A DNA stretch of 64,000 nucleotides from Gordionus sp. m RMFG-2023 (GCF_954871325.1 NC_088779.1:15440846-15504845); one strand, 5' to 3'; counted from the first letter of the stretch, positions 48,225-60,663 are shown. The notes: generated from the letters alone by a model not told the origin. Made by a program: numbers and translations.

Positions 48225-49639
48225 GCAACAATATTTGTAAAATTTATTTACCTCATATACGCTTCTATACCTTATCCACGTAATCTTGGGCCTTCCTCTA
48301 GGTCTTGATCCTCCTACTTCCATCAAGGTGTATCTTTTTACCTAGTCATCTTTTGTCTTACGTTCAACATATCCAAACCACCTTAGTATATACCTTCTCT
48401 ATGCCACTCCAATCACTTCTAATCCTTTTCTTGCTAGTTTTTCTCCCTCTCAGATACCCAACACATCCACCTAATCATTCACATCTCTGTTCTTTCAAAT
48501 TTGGCTCCGTGAGTCCCTTTCATTGCCAATGTTTTACCGCCATAAACAACTCCTCACACAGCTTACGTAGACGTTCCCCTTTAACTTCAGAGAGACGTTT
48601 TTATTTCTTAGGACGACATCTTTCTGAACTTATTCCATGCTTGTCTGACCCTTTACAAATGCAGAATCTACACTACCATCTGCATTTAGCATATCACCTA
48701 AATAATAAAACTTTTCCATTAAAGGTTAACCCATTGCCAAATACTAAATCACCATTTTTTATATTATCATTATTTTGTACCTTTTATGCATGTTCTACAA
48801 ATAAAAGTCACTCTTATTAACATCAGAATTCAATTTTCCGCACCCCACTTTTATGCACCCAGTTGTGGTATCTGGTGCATTCAATTTTTAGAACTGCTTT
48901 CCCTCATACACCACAACAGTTGCCGGATTCTCCCTATTTAGGTTATCCTTACCAATCCTTACCTTTTCATTTACTTCATTCATTTTCACACGCTTTGCTT
49001 CCATAGCCATCTTCTATCTAGTAATTTTATGTCTCAATTCTTCTTCCCTGTTTGCCATTAATACAAGGTTATCTGCATATAATAGCTCCAATGGATCCTT
49101 CACAGCCACAACATTCATTACTAAGATAAATAATAATAGCAGCACGGATCCCTGATGAAGTCCTCTACCTTAACTTCAAAGCTTAAAATACCTCTATCAA
49201 AGGTTCGTATCGCAGTCTGTGCTCCCACATAGTGTTGTTAAACGGCTAAGCCGAGTCGACTTAGCTGCGACTCGAGCATAGTTTCTAGTCGATAAAATAA
49301 CTTTGACTGCAGTCTACTAAATGTGGTCGGCTATCTTAGTCGGCTAGAGTAGTCGGCTCACTTAGTGGGCTCGTGTAGTCAGCTCGCTTAGTCTACTCAT
49401 GAAGTCGGCTAGTGTAAGTCGACTCGCTGGGTTTGCTTTATTTTTTTGTTTTTTTATAAAATTTGGTAAATTGCTAAATTTTGGGTTATTGATTAATGTG
49501 AACAAAATTATAATAAGAATATTCATGTCGTAACTAAAAATGGCTCAGGATCCGAATTCGGCTTCAGGGATTTTATACCTAATTTTTATAACACAAAAAT
49601 GTAAAAATATAATTTATATTGTAAATATATGTTATGTTA

Positions 49640-50255
49640 AAATTTTAGTAAAGATGTACCATAGATAAGTGACAATTGTCATAATCGTTTTTTTTAAGTT
49701 TTTTAATTTTTTTGACGTAAATGGGCTAAAATAAATATTGCTAACATGTTAAAATAATACTTAAGTGAAGATGTACCCTAAATAAGTGACAAATGTTATA
49801 ATGTTGTTTTTAAATTTTAATTTTTTTGACGTAAATGGGCTAAAATAAAGATTGCTAACATGTTTAAATAGAATTTACCTGAAAAGTACCCTAGATAAGT
49901 GACAATTGTCATAATCGTTGTTTTTAAAGATTTTTAAAATTTTTTGACGCAAGTGGGTAAAAATATAGATTGTAAATATGTTATATTAAAATTTTAGTGA
50001 TGATGTACCATAGATAAATGACAATTGTCATAATCGTTATTTTTAAAGATTTTTGAAATTTATTGTCGCAAGTGGGTTAAAATATAGATTGTAAATATGT
50101 TATATTAAAATTTTAGTGAAGATGTACCATAGATAAGTGACAATTATCATAATCGTTGTTTTTAAAGTTTTTTAAATTTTTTTGACGTAAATGGGCTAAA
50201 ATAAATATTGCTAACATGTTAAAATAAAACTTCAGTGAGGATGTACCCTAGATAG
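49640..50255. repeat. satellite-like units of the relative, left arm
   Basis: Five to six units of roughly 110-120 bp with GATGTACCATAGATAAGTGA followed by CAATTGTCATAATCG and TTTTTAAA spacers. Same core as the 119-bp satellite of the 13-kb element but clearly diverged (GTACC for GTATC, and TTTTTTGACG for TTTTTTAAAG). Confidence 0.88.
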
Positions 50256-50261
50256 GTTTCC

Positions 50262-50490
50262 CATTCAAAAAAGGAAAAGTCCCAATCAAAAAAGGAAAAG
50301 TTTCAATCATAAAAGGAAAAGGTCTGATCAAAAAAGGTAAAGGGTCAATAGTAAAAGGAAAAAGTTCAATCAAAAAATTAAAAGGCCCAAACAAAAAAGG
50401 AAAAGTGTCAATCAAAAAAGGAAAATTCCCAAAAGGAAAGGAAAAGTGTCAATCAAAAAAGTAAAATTCCCAATCAAAAAAGGAAAATTG
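50262..50490. repeat. ~21-bp minisatellite AATCAAAAAAGGAAAAGTCCC
   Basis: About eleven units of roughly 21 bp with core CAAAAAAGGAAAA and a variable trailer (GTCCC, GTTTC, GTGTC). The same motif appears near 3234-3320. It occupies the centre of the relative element next to its left arm. Confidence 0.85.
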
Positions 50491-50873
50491 TAATTTTTTT
50501 AAATTTTTTGTCAATTTTTCTTAAACTTTTATTTATTTTTGTTATTCCTTCTTAATTTATTTCTAAATTTTTGCGATTTCTTTACGTTTTTTTTTCTAGC
50601 CAGCTATTAATAATTAACATAAAATAATAATTTTAAAAAAAATTCTCAATATTAATTTTTGTTGAAATATTGAGAATTCCGAATTTTTTAAAAAAACTCG
50701 AACTATTTGTTTTACCTCTTTTTAAATTAGGTGAAAGTGAAAAGTTTATTCTCAAAGAAACCCTACAATTGGGATGGCAACAAAATTCATAGAACCTCAA
50801 ATGGGCATGTCACATCTATCACCAAATTAAGGCTATTAAAAAGGCCTCGAATAAGATGCTTGATAAATGCGTT

Positions 50874-51102
50874 ATTTATATTAGTGACGGGCCTAATTTT
50901 TCAAATCCAGCCAAGTCCGAAATTTTTTTTAAAATAGTTTTACCGGTCTAGCCCGATTTTATTTAAGAAATTAATTTTTATAATTACTCTAAATAAATGG
51001 CGTCTAGTTTTATAAATAAAATTAAATATTTTTATTTTATATAAAAAATTCAGTAAAATTGATAAATGTCGGGTCTACTTTTTGCAGATCTCTAATTTAT
51101 AT
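50874..51102. mobile_element. 213-bp GC-motif TIR element
   Basis: Element 50882-51094: TAGTGACGGGCCTAAT at left, TTTTTGCAGATCTCTA at right; perfect 8-bp duplication ATTTATAT on both sides. A shorter, more decayed member of the family at 29128-29571 and 60672-61111. No coding capacity. Confidence 0.88.
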
Positions 51103-51729
51103 ATAGCATGTGACAAAATTGTTGGTTAATATATTGAATGAGTTAACTTTTTTTTATTTTTTGTAAGAATAATATTTTAATCTGACAATTGTCATATTCG
51201 TTAGTTTTTAAGATTATTGAAATTTTTTGACACAAAAGGGCAAAAATATAATTTATATAGTAATGATGTTAAATATAAATTCAATGAAAATGTTCCTTGG
51301 AAAAGTGACAATTATCATAATCGGTATTTTTAAACATATTTTATTTTTTTAATGCTAATTAGACATAAATATGCATTTTTAACATGTAAAAATTAAACTT
51401 CAGTGAAGATGTACCATATAAAAATGACAATTATCATAATCGTTATTTTTAAAAATTTTTCAAAAATTTAAAAATAACGATTAAGACAATTGTCACTTAT
51501 CTAGGGTACATATTCGCTGAAATTTTATTTAAACATGTTAGCAATACTTATTTTAGCCCATTTATGTCAAAAAAATTTAAAAAACTTTAAAAACAACGAT
51601 TATGACAATTGCACTTATCCGTGGTACATCTTCACTAAAATTTTAATATAACATATTTACAATATAAATTATATTTTTACATTTTTGTATTATAAAAATT
51701 AGGTATATAATCCCTAAAGTCGAATTCGG
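51103..51729. repeat. right inner arm of the 4.7-kb hAT relative
   Basis: Holds diverged satellite units: three read in the forward direction near 51180-51450 (GACAATTGTCATATTCG, GACAATTATCATAATCG) and then the orientation flips near 51460, after which units match the left arm in inverted order (CGATTAAGACAATTGTCACT). The end of the stretch mirrors 49550-49640. Confidence 0.75.
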
Positions 51730-53597
51730 GTCCTGAGCAGGGTTGCCAGATATTCTTCACTTGAAAACGTGAGTTTTTCTTTTATAATAATTAATAGGGG
51801 ACTTCGTCCCCCATGCCCCCCACTTTGCGGGCCTTCGGCCGGGGTAATTGGTAGCATACTCTCTAAGTTAATATGTTATATTTAATATAACAAGATTTTA
51901 AAAACAATAAAAATTCTTTATTGATTTACTAATAACAATTATGTTGTATAATTTTCTCATGTTTATAAATATAGCATAATATTAATTATTATATTTTATG
52001 GATGATTTTAAGAGGCAATAAAGATTTCCCATCGGCACTGTGGAGATAGGCTGAAAACTCTTTGCATGAATAGTTATATTTTGTTTAACCATAAGTTCAG
52101 CTTCCAATGATGACGTTCTTTTCGCCAAGCTGTAATCATTAGACTGAATATTCTCTCTGATGAAGCATTTGAATGTGAATAAAAAATATAAAATTGCATA
52201 TTTTCTCTATCAATGGTGAGTTTTTAAAAAGAAAATCCATCCATTTTTCTTGGGTATTCATGTGATAGTTTTTTGATAATTTTTCTTCATAATAGGAATT
52301 AAATTATAAATATTCCTCGAAGAGAATTTCTGTATCTATAGGGAGCCATTAAAAATATTTTTTTTTGCTTCAGGGGGCGTCCTTCACTCTTTGACAATCA
52401 TAACATCTTCCCATATATTATCTATAATATCATAACGTTTTTCTACATATTCTATAATATTTTTTATAAATATCTTTGATTCATTTTTTAAATTTATTGC
52501 CTTTTATACATCATTATTATATTGTAAAATATTTTTAGAAATGCTCCCATAAAAATTTTGTCAAATTTTAAAATTTAATGAATTCTTTAGTTTAGGATAA
52601 AATCATGTATTTATATTGCTAATACATCTTCAGATTGCAATATAAATTTATGTTATTGACTAAAGTGGCAACGTTAATGACAACACCTAAATATGCCTCT
52701 GCAAAATCATCTCCAAAAATTATTTTCAAAATTGGTGGGGTTGCTGATAATGATAAAAAATATTCTTTAAGGGGGTGAAAATACTTAAGCATCCGCTTAA
52801 TCGCTGGGATTAATGTAAGCCAGCGTGTTGGAACATGGCGAAGTGATTCTGACCATTCTAAATTGCACCATTCTACCAATTCTTTTAAAAAGGTAACTCT
52901 TTTTGTCGAGTTGCTAAATTCATTATAGCATTTAATTACTATACTCTGCGAATTTTAAATTTTCTAGCAAGCATCTAGATATGTCTTTAGGGGTTTCACT
53001 GTCAGACGAAAAAATTTTAAGTAATTAAACATTTATTCCATTCTTTTTGTTGAAGTATCTAAGTAATAAGGGAAATGTTTTTATATTACCTTTATTCTAT
53101 GCACCCGTTAGTATTGAAAACGGATGATTGTTTTTTAGATCTTTTATAATATTTGCCCTTAATTTATTTCATTTAAAATTTTACGAGTTTTAATATAAGA
53201 TTTATAAAATCCATAAAAGAAATGTATAATTATTTAAATTCATATTATAATTATACTTGATAAACTTTCTAAAAATTGAATTTCTGTTGTGGGTAATTGA
53301 TCATGAATATGATTGGTTAGTTGGACTATTAACAAATACTATAATTTATTAAAATATTTTTAAAAAAAATTAATTTAAAATTTTATATTTGTTTTTAAAA
53401 ATATTTTAAAAAAATTTAAAAATATTTTGAAAAAATTTAAAAACGTGAGAAAAGGTGTAAGACTAAGTGTGATTATTTTAATTTACTCAAAAAACGTGAG
53501 AAAAGCATGGTGTGAGAAAACGTGGGTAATAAAAAATTAGGTATGAAATCGTGAGAATCACGGCTAAATTGTGACATATGGCAACCCTGGTCCTGAG
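51730..53597 (-). mobile_element. hAT nested in the right arm, CAGGGTTGCCA ends
   Basis: Element 51738-53589 (1,852 bp): CAGGGTTGCCAGAT at left, TATGGCAACCCTG at right; perfect 8-bp duplication GTCCTGAG. Minus transposase pieces include HVPTRWLTLIPAIKRMLKYF (52619-52879) and a C-terminal SNASSERIFSLM-type region near 52130-52190. The same signature occurs in the element at 27271-30849. Internally deleted with several stops; dead. Just inside the left end is a GC-rich patch (CGTCCCCCATGCCCCCCAC near 51805). Confidence 0.9.
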
Positions 53598-54060
53598 CCA
53601 TTTTTAGTTACGATATGAATATTCTTATTATAATTTTGTTCACATTAATCAGTAATTCCAAATTTAGCAATTTAATTTTATAAAAAAACAAAAAATTGAA
53701 TCGACCCTGCGAGTCGACTTATACGAGCCGACTTCATGAGTCGACTAAGCGAGCTGACTATACGAGCCGACTACACGAGTCGACTAAACGAGCCCACTAC
53801 ACGAGCCGACTAAATGAGTAGGCACATGCGGCTCCTTGATCGGCTTGAGTCGGAGCCGTTTTTTATAACTACGACTTTTTAACAACACTACTCTCACATA
53901 CATTGCCATCACTGTCATAGCCAGCCATTCGTCCACATCTGATTTTCTCAAGACCCACCTATTAATCTCACTAAGTACCCTGTCAAAAGCCACAATCTAA
54001 AATATCATATTTCTTTTATATGCTGGAATAATTATACTTCTTGCCAATCCACAGGAATGG

Positions 54061-55005
54061 TTCTATATGTGACAAATAGATTGCATAAATTCGTTACCCA
54101 ATCAATCTTCCCCCTCACCCCCTCCCCATCCTCCCCTCAGAAAATGATTAAAATATCTCATTGCAAATCGTATATATTTTAAGAAGTTAATGATTTTATA
54201 TAATTAATGACTAGAAGGCCCTAATTTGATAGGCGTTTTTTTCATGCGATAAAGAAGCTTATTTTTGATTTTTGAGGCTTGGTATTGCAGTTCAAACAAA
54301 CATAAGGTTTTATAAATTTTCTATTATGAAAATTAACTTATAGATTCCACATTAATGCGTTTAATGGTGAATATACGAATATAAGCATAAAATAGATCTT
54401 TTCGGGTTAATATTCAGGATTAATAAAAATATATAATTATAATTTCCATTATAAAAAAAGTTAATAACCACATGTTTATTTAAAAAATATGCTGCAAATC
54501 ATATAAACCTCAAAAATGAAAAAAAAATGGAGCCTAATCAGTTGAGAAAAAAACATTCACTGAAAAAAAAACCAAATAATATAAAATTTAAGATATAATC
54601 CGTTGAGGTGACCTAAAAGAAATAAAATTGAAGGTGAAAAAATGTCCAAAATTATTACCCTTCCTAAAAAAATCCTGGATGCTCTAGTGCATATGTCTCA
54701 TATATATTATAATAGCCAAAATAATAAAATATAATTAATATAAAAAAATATTTTTACAATTTCTAAATATATATGTTAGAGTCAGAGGTAGTGAAATTTT
54801 TTCCAAAAAAAAATCATGCATTATAACAAGGACTAATTTCCACCCTCAAATGAATTATATTAATTAACATTATGATAGTTTATATAGTATATTTGGTTTG
54901 GTTAATTTTCATAGTAAAAGTCGGATACTTAAATAAAAAAATCAATTTATGTTATATATCCATTCTTTTTGAGCAACTTTAAAAACTTCTAATAAAATAA
55001 AAAAA
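54061..55005. other. AT-rich stretch, nothing assigned
   Basis: A CCCCTCACCCCCTCCCC-like patch lies near 54110-54137; the rest is AT-rich and holds the presumed 3' UTR of the CAP gene at its upper end. No gene recognised. Confidence 0.5.
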
Positions 55006-56068
55006 TCAATTTAAAATATTACCACATTTTTCAATTAATTTTCCCTTTATGTCTTGTGGAGATCTAGCACAAATCAAACCTTTTTTGCAACGGTTACAAC
55101 TTTGTCTACCATCAATAGCAATATGATATGGAATTCCTAGTTGGTTAGCAATATTACCGCTTAAAAATAAAATTTTAAAGTAATATTAAAATGTATGCTC
55201 AAATTTATTTATTGGACCTTCTTATCTTTTTGTTTACCATGTTTAATTATAATTTCTAATATACATTTAAAAATATAGTTCATGAAGAAATTGTCTGAAA
55301 TTTATAGTGCTCATATATTTCGGTAAAATCAGATTTTTTATATTTAAAAATGCCCTCCATAATAATATATAACTGATAAATTCAAAATTATCACAAAGAA
55401 TTCCGATAACTCGTTATCCCAACTAAACTTTTAATTCTCTGCCACTTCAGACTCCTCGTGAAGCTTTAAATTATTAGGCGTTTTCTAGAATCCTTTAGTT
55501 TTAATTAAAAAATTATTTCTCGAAACAATAAAATGTTGCGAATTAGACAAATTATATTTCGACACTGCGTTTCTTCAAAGTGAAATGAAAGATAATTGTT
55601 GAATTATTATAAAACTATTTATCTACTGTGCCAAATTTGGTAAAGTTCGACTTTGTGTTGACATTGTGAAAAAAGACATTATTTATAAATTATTTTTTAG
55701 TCGAATTGACCTTTAAAAAGAAATAATAGACTTTATAGTTTAATAAATAAATTTTTATATATATGTATACACAACTAAGTAATTTATTTTTAAATAACTT
55801 AATTACCCTGGATAATATTGGCATGCATATAAATAGAACTTTTTACAATATTTTGATGAGCATCCTATATTAAATGTTTCTCCCCATACAATCTATAGTT
55901 GATGAGACTAATACATGGCATAATTTTATTTAACCTGTGTATAGTGTCCTACAGATGAAAGATCATTTTTCGATCCATAACTAAAATTTTTAATTTCATT
56001 TTTCCAGCTATTTATAACATGTCGCCAACTAACGTTGTTAGAGTTTATTAATAAGTTTTGACCACCAC
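55006..56068 (-). CDS. CAP/SCP-domain protein (CRISP / antigen-5 family), 3' exons only
   Basis: CAP proteins are mostly secreted, cysteine-rich; roles range from venom and reproductive proteins to defence. Three exons on minus: 56068-55935, 55892-55807, 55159-55006, joined by GT-AG introns of 42 and 647 bp with matching phases. The spliced frame starts GGQNLLINSNNVSWRHVINS (CAP2-like GxN region), continues with GSKNDLSSVGHYTQ, then IVWGETFNIGC (the HYTQ.VW...IGC signature), CQYYPGGNI (signature 2), and ends with a Cys cluster, CNRCKKGLIC, like the family's C-terminal hinge. Stop TGA at 55008-55006. The first exon begins at phase 1, so at least one upstream exon with signal peptide and N-terminal helices must exist; I could not find it, and decayed hAT sequence begins at 56958. 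Likely a live gene, but incomplete here. Confidence 0.8.
55160..55806 (-). other. CAP gene intron with MITE scrap
   Basis: AT-rich intron of 647 bp. Near 55265-55350 it has ATGAAGAAATTGTCTGAAAT and CGGTAAAATCAGATTTTT, matching the interior of the MITE at 56239-56490, so it holds a partial copy of that element. Confidence 0.7.
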
Positions 56069-56238
56069 CTGTCATGTATCCTAACATAATTTATGAATAA
56101 ATAATCTATATTATAATAACATGTGAAAAATTCCAATAATCTGGATTGGTTTAAAACTTTTAGTAAAATTAATTAATGAATTAAAAAGGATAATTTATAA
56201 ATTGTTCTCAAAATAATAAAAGATATTTTAGTATATAT

Positions 56239-56490
56239 GTTAGCGTTAATGTGTTTTTTCCGGCAATGTGTTATTTTTACAATTTAAAATCATTTTTTGA
56301 GCTCGTTTTAATATATTTGAAAATCGGTTTAATATAAATTATACTAGGTTTAAAAGTTTATGAAGAAATTGTCTGAAATTCATAGGGAAGGTATTTCAAA
56401 CATCATTTCCGGTAAAATCAGATTTTTAAAAACATGCTCAAAAAATGATTTAAAGTTGAATAACACATTACAGGAAAAACTGAAGCTAAC
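56239..56490. mobile_element. 252-bp TIR MITE
   Basis: Left GTTAGCGTTAATGTGTTTTT, right AACTGAAGCTAAC with imperfect inverted similarity extending about 60 bp (AATGTGTTAT against ATAACACATT; CATTTTTTGAGC against GCTCAAAAAATG). Flanks are TATATAT repeats, so the target duplication is not informative. No coding capacity. Confidence 0.75.
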
Positions 56491-56957
56491 ATATATATCT
56501 TTACCCTAATTGCCCCCCCCCCCCATATAAATAACAAGTAAAGGTTTTTTTATCCTATGATAGGAAAATCTCATATTTTAAAAGGATATTATTTTTATAC
56601 TCGCAATCCATGTCATGAATTATGAAGATCACTGTTAGGTCAAGAACGGAAGACCGAACTGCGGAATCAATTAAATAGACCGACCAGAAAAATATGACAA
56701 CATATAAATGTTGAACGGATCGTGGATCGGACCAATTTTATTTGGTTTTAAATACTTATATAAAATAAAATATTATTATATAGAATAGAATTGAAAAATT
56801 TTAGTTATTTGCAAATACAGGAATAATAAAATATGATAAATAACACACAATAGTAACTATATTATTTTCTTTTATAGAATATTTTATCTTCAATAGGATT
56901 TAATTGAACAATAAATATTTCAACTTTATGATAGATTATATCACAATGTTTGATAAT
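56491..56957. other. AT-rich stretch, nothing assigned
   Basis: Holds a poly-C run near 56511-56523 and a patch with GGAAGACCGAACTGCGG and GGATCGTGGATCGGACC near 56650-56735, possibly the scrap of a TIR element. No gene found. Confidence 0.4.
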
Positions 56958-59900
56958 CAGAAACGGACTGGCCATGATGGTAGGTGGGCAAAATGCCAAC
57001 ATGATCGTGGGCAAAATACAGATAATTTTGGGGGCCGATTAAAATATAAATGATTGGGACCGGATTAAATAACAGATTATTTTTGGGACCGATTGAATAA
57101 ATATTTTATATACATATAATTTTATGTATACTATCACAATCAAAAATTTAATCTAAAACTTCTTATAACATAGGAATTGTAGTCACATGTGCTCATTTGT
57201 AAATTTAAATTTTGTTTCGAACAAAGCCAACATTTTCCTGCGTTATATAAAATATATTATATATAACCAAAACACATTTCTCATTAAAGAAAATAACTAA
57301 TACATCAGGGAAAGGATTGTATTTAGTTCGTGATTGTTTTGAAAACATACATTCAAATCAATATAGCAAATTTGACGGGTGCGCAATAAATTCAAAGGAT
57401 GTAGATTCATATTAAACAAGTAGTTTCTAACGGTGTGTAATCTTTTAGAGAATTCTATAAAGGTATGCAAGATAGGAGAACATAAATATTCTATAACCCA
57501 GAAAAATTTACAAAAACTTCAATGGATCGGGAAAACAGATGGTGTACTCGAGAAAAAGTTGTCACATAGGTATATGAAAAAGATTTCTTGATACCTATTG
57601 CAATAGAGGGGCAATATATTAAAGATTCACATTCGTTTGAAGTTTAAACTTCTACGAGATATAATTTGTTGAAAACTTATTAAAATTTATAACCATTTTA
57701 ATATCAGACAATTTTTTAGAAAATTTAAAATAATCAGGCCATTATCGCATTTTTAAACAAAAAATATTGATATTCTTACTCATGCATGGACTATGTACGG
57801 TTCAAATTTGGATTGTATAGAAACTACTCTAAGTTTGAAATTTCAATCCCAATCATATTAGAGTTCTCCATTACTCTTTCATATATTTTATAAAATTTCT
57901 TATCAACATTTGTTATTTTTAAATATCTGATAAATATCTTCCGCTCTATTCATGACACCTTAAATCCAAATAAATTTTTGTTCAGCAGTTTTCTAAAATG
58001 ATATGTGTAATTAAACAAAAAATAAACACATTGAATTGATATTAAATAATGTGGCTTAGTAGCCAGCAAAAAACTCAGCATCTGCTGAATTTTTGTTGAT
58101 ATGTTGGTTTCAAGCGCTGCAAAAATAACTTTATATAATTCTATGAAAAGTTTCTTTCAATGAATTAAGTTGGACAATCTATCTTTTAATTTTTTATTAT
58201 TATTATTTTAGTCGGTGTCCTCAAGTGTTCGGATAAATAGATCCCTCTTCTTGGATGGTGTGAAAAAGTTACAAACAACGATATTGTTTCCAAATTTTGA
58301 AAAATATATTAGCATTATATAAAGATATCGCTTATAATATTAAAAAACTAACAAATTCCAATTAAATGACTATTTATATGTGAACTGTTCCGGATCCCAC
58401 GATATTCAAACGCCGTAGATATCACCAATAGGCAATTTGAACTACAGTGAACATAAAGTGCTGTGTTGTAAAGCTGAAGAGGTTTCAAAAAGCTTTATAA
58501 AGCTAATATGATTATTGTATAAAAGTTTCAATAATTCCTTGAAATTGCATTTATTATTAAAAGAGCACATAAGTATTAAGAGACCAGCAGATACTCTATG
58601 AGCTATTAATGTAAATTCTGCCTCACTAACCAAACGATTGCATCAATTATTATAATTATTTTTACTCTGTTGCTTGTAATGTAAATTTTTTTATATTTAT
58701 TAATATCATAGATATTGATATCTTTTGCTTTTTAGAGATGACTTTTAAAGCACCTGTTATCTCATAAGAATTGAGATGATTTTTAATTTATTGACGAGTA
58801 TTAAATTTTTCAAGGGCATCTTTCCATCTTGTATAAATTTGACATATCAATGTTCTGTGTTTTTGTAAACCATTTCCTGCATATCTTGATGAAAAAATGA
58901 CAAAAACCTTTACAAAATGTTCCTTTTTCATATATGGGTAGGCAAGTCACTTATATTTTTTGAGCCACGATACTTAAAATGTTAAATTTATTTTATCCAG
59001 TGAAAAAGGAAATTTATAACATTAATGATGCCAAATATTTTCAATAGTTTATCATAATCATTTAAAATAAATTTTTTTTTAAAATTTGTGATTTTTATTT
59101 ATTAAAAATTACTATCATAATAAATAAAACATTATAATATTAAAACACTATAAAAATACAATTAATTTAAAACATTATAATATTAAACACTTATAAAAAT
59201 GTTAAATATAGTTTTATAATTGTATTCCCAAAAAAGTAATATTTTAAAAATTTCTATCAGAATATTTTGACAAAAATTTTTTAGTTTCGTTTGTAAAAAG
59301 CCGAATTTTTGTGCCTAGATTTTTAAAAAAATTTTGGTTAATGGTGAAAAATGGCCGTTTGTGGAAATCACTATTGGAGTAAATAAATTTTAGTATTTGT
59401 TGAAACTTTTTTGTTTCCTTATAGTAATTTTTTACAATATAATCAAATTTTAGCAATGTAAAATAATAGAGATTAACAAATTTTTATACAATAAGATCAA
59501 ATTTTAACAATATTAAATATGAAGAAGGTGGGACTCTAACTAATTATATAATTCAAGCTAGCAAAATATTTTATGGTATTTCAATTAAAAAGGTATACAT
59601 TTATTCTTCATTATTATATATTATTTATGGCAGTTAATATGAATAAAATATTTAAAATAGAAATTTTATGGCGGTATATGATAGAGTTAGAATTATATTT
59701 ATTAATATTATTTTAATTATTAATAAATATCTATAATTTTTTTAATATTTTTCATTTTTACTTCCATTTTGTAGAACAGAAGAAATAGAAATACAAAAGT
59801 TAAATAAGGCTGAGCATGAAAAAAAGTAATGTGTCGTCAGAAGCGATATCATTATTGAATTCAAGTGATCAATCATAGTTTATCATTGCTGCTAGTTGCA

Positions 59901-60567
59901 TCAATAAATTATTTTCCTATAGCTCACTATTGTAGAAATTTACAAAAACCAAATTTAGATTTGGTTCAGGTTATTGATTTGGCGGAAAATATATATGAAC
60001 AGGTAGATACAATAAGAATGAATGTAGATGAATATTTTCATAATATTTATCTAGATGTTAAATCGAAGGCTAAATTTAAGATATAAAACTAATTAAACCT
60101 CGTCTAGCACCTAGGTAATTATTGAGTTTTAAAATAAATATTGGCTCAACTGAATAATATTATAAAATATCCATTTTCATCCTATTCTTAAATACTTTTT
60201 TATCGCAAATAAAAGTAAGGTTTTTAGATAAAAAAAACAAGTCTTTAGCAATCTTCAAGTTTTATTATCCAATAATCCTTCTTCGTTTTCTAAGCCACTA
60301 TTGGTAAAATTAAATATTTAGCAAAATTTTATTCCTATATACTGAAATAAATTTAATCAATGAATTCTAATTGTGGTATAAATATTTACTACGTTTAGCT
60401 ATTTTACCTGAGAATGCTATTGATGCGCTCAATCGGTGTAAAGGAACCTTGGCTCAATTTCTTATAATTTTGATGTTATTTTATATTCTTGCATGTTTGC
60501 CTATTACAACATGTACGAACGAAAGGACTTTTTCCAACTTGAGAAGGTTGAAAACATATTTATGAAG
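56958..60567 (+). mobile_element. decayed hAT sequences (ZMYM1/DUF4371-like)
   Basis: A hAT-like end CAGAAACGGACTGGCC starts at 56958. Downstream + strand pieces read like hAT transposase: near 57460-57590 (KLQWIGKTDGVLEKKLSHRY), 59865-60086 (LQKPNLDLVQVIDLAENIYE) and 60371-60565 (ACLPITTCTNERTFSNLRRL, the TNERTFS..RR.KTYL dimerisation signature). Frames are broken in many places and the right end was not found; more than one old element may be mixed. The minus frame at 58442-58633 is unassigned. Confidence 0.6.
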
Positions 60568-60663
60568 TAGGGGAGACCAGGGCTAGTCGGCGCAACTTTT
60601 GTCAAAATCATCATAGCTCCGAAAATAATGATCATATAAAATCTTACAAAATACCAATAGATA
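60568..60663. mobile_element. end of a TAGGGGAGACCAGGGCTAGT-type TIR element
   Basis: TAGGGGAGACCAGGGCTAGT followed by CGGCGCAACTTTTGTC directly after the hAT C-terminal scrap. The style (GGGGAGACC...GCTAGTC.GC.CAAC) is that of a dispersed small TIR element. A possible matching end, GTAGAGGCTAGTCGAATC, lies near 61210, with the element at 60672 inserted between; weak. Confidence 0.4.

Larger units (their letters stand above)
49222..53898. mobile_element. 4.7-kb non-autonomous relative of the 13-kb hAT
   Basis: Element 49230-53890: TAGTGTTGTTAAACGG at the left and TTTTTAACAACACTA at the right; flanks CTCCCACA and CTCTCACA match at 7 of 8 positions. Outer arms are GTCGGCTCG / CGAGCCGAC tandem repeats (49255-49440 and 53700-53860). 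Inner arms have units with the GACAATTGTC palindrome (49645-50250 and about 51410-51660). The motif GGCTAAGCCGAGTCG near the left end also closes the 13-kb element. No transposase of its own family is present, so it would need the other element's enzyme. It has since been hit by two further elements. Confidence 0.9.
48225..54060 (-). mobile_element. second RTE-like LINE, split by a hAT insertion
   Basis: Two pieces on minus: 54060-53891 and 49229-48225, separated by the hAT at 49230-53890. The first reads AFDRVLSEINRWVLRKSDVD and EWLAMTVMAMYVR; the second continues GAQTAIRTFDRGILSFEVKV, then ELLYADNLVLMANREEELRH, a zinc-knuckle-like CTRYHNWVHKS, and a tail with LRWFGYVERKTKDD and RPRGRPKITW. 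This is the order of RT domains 4-7 and the C-terminus in a widespread RTE-like invertebrate LINE. YADN replaces the usual YADD. Stops and frameshifts are common; only the 3' half is present. Confidence 0.8.
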
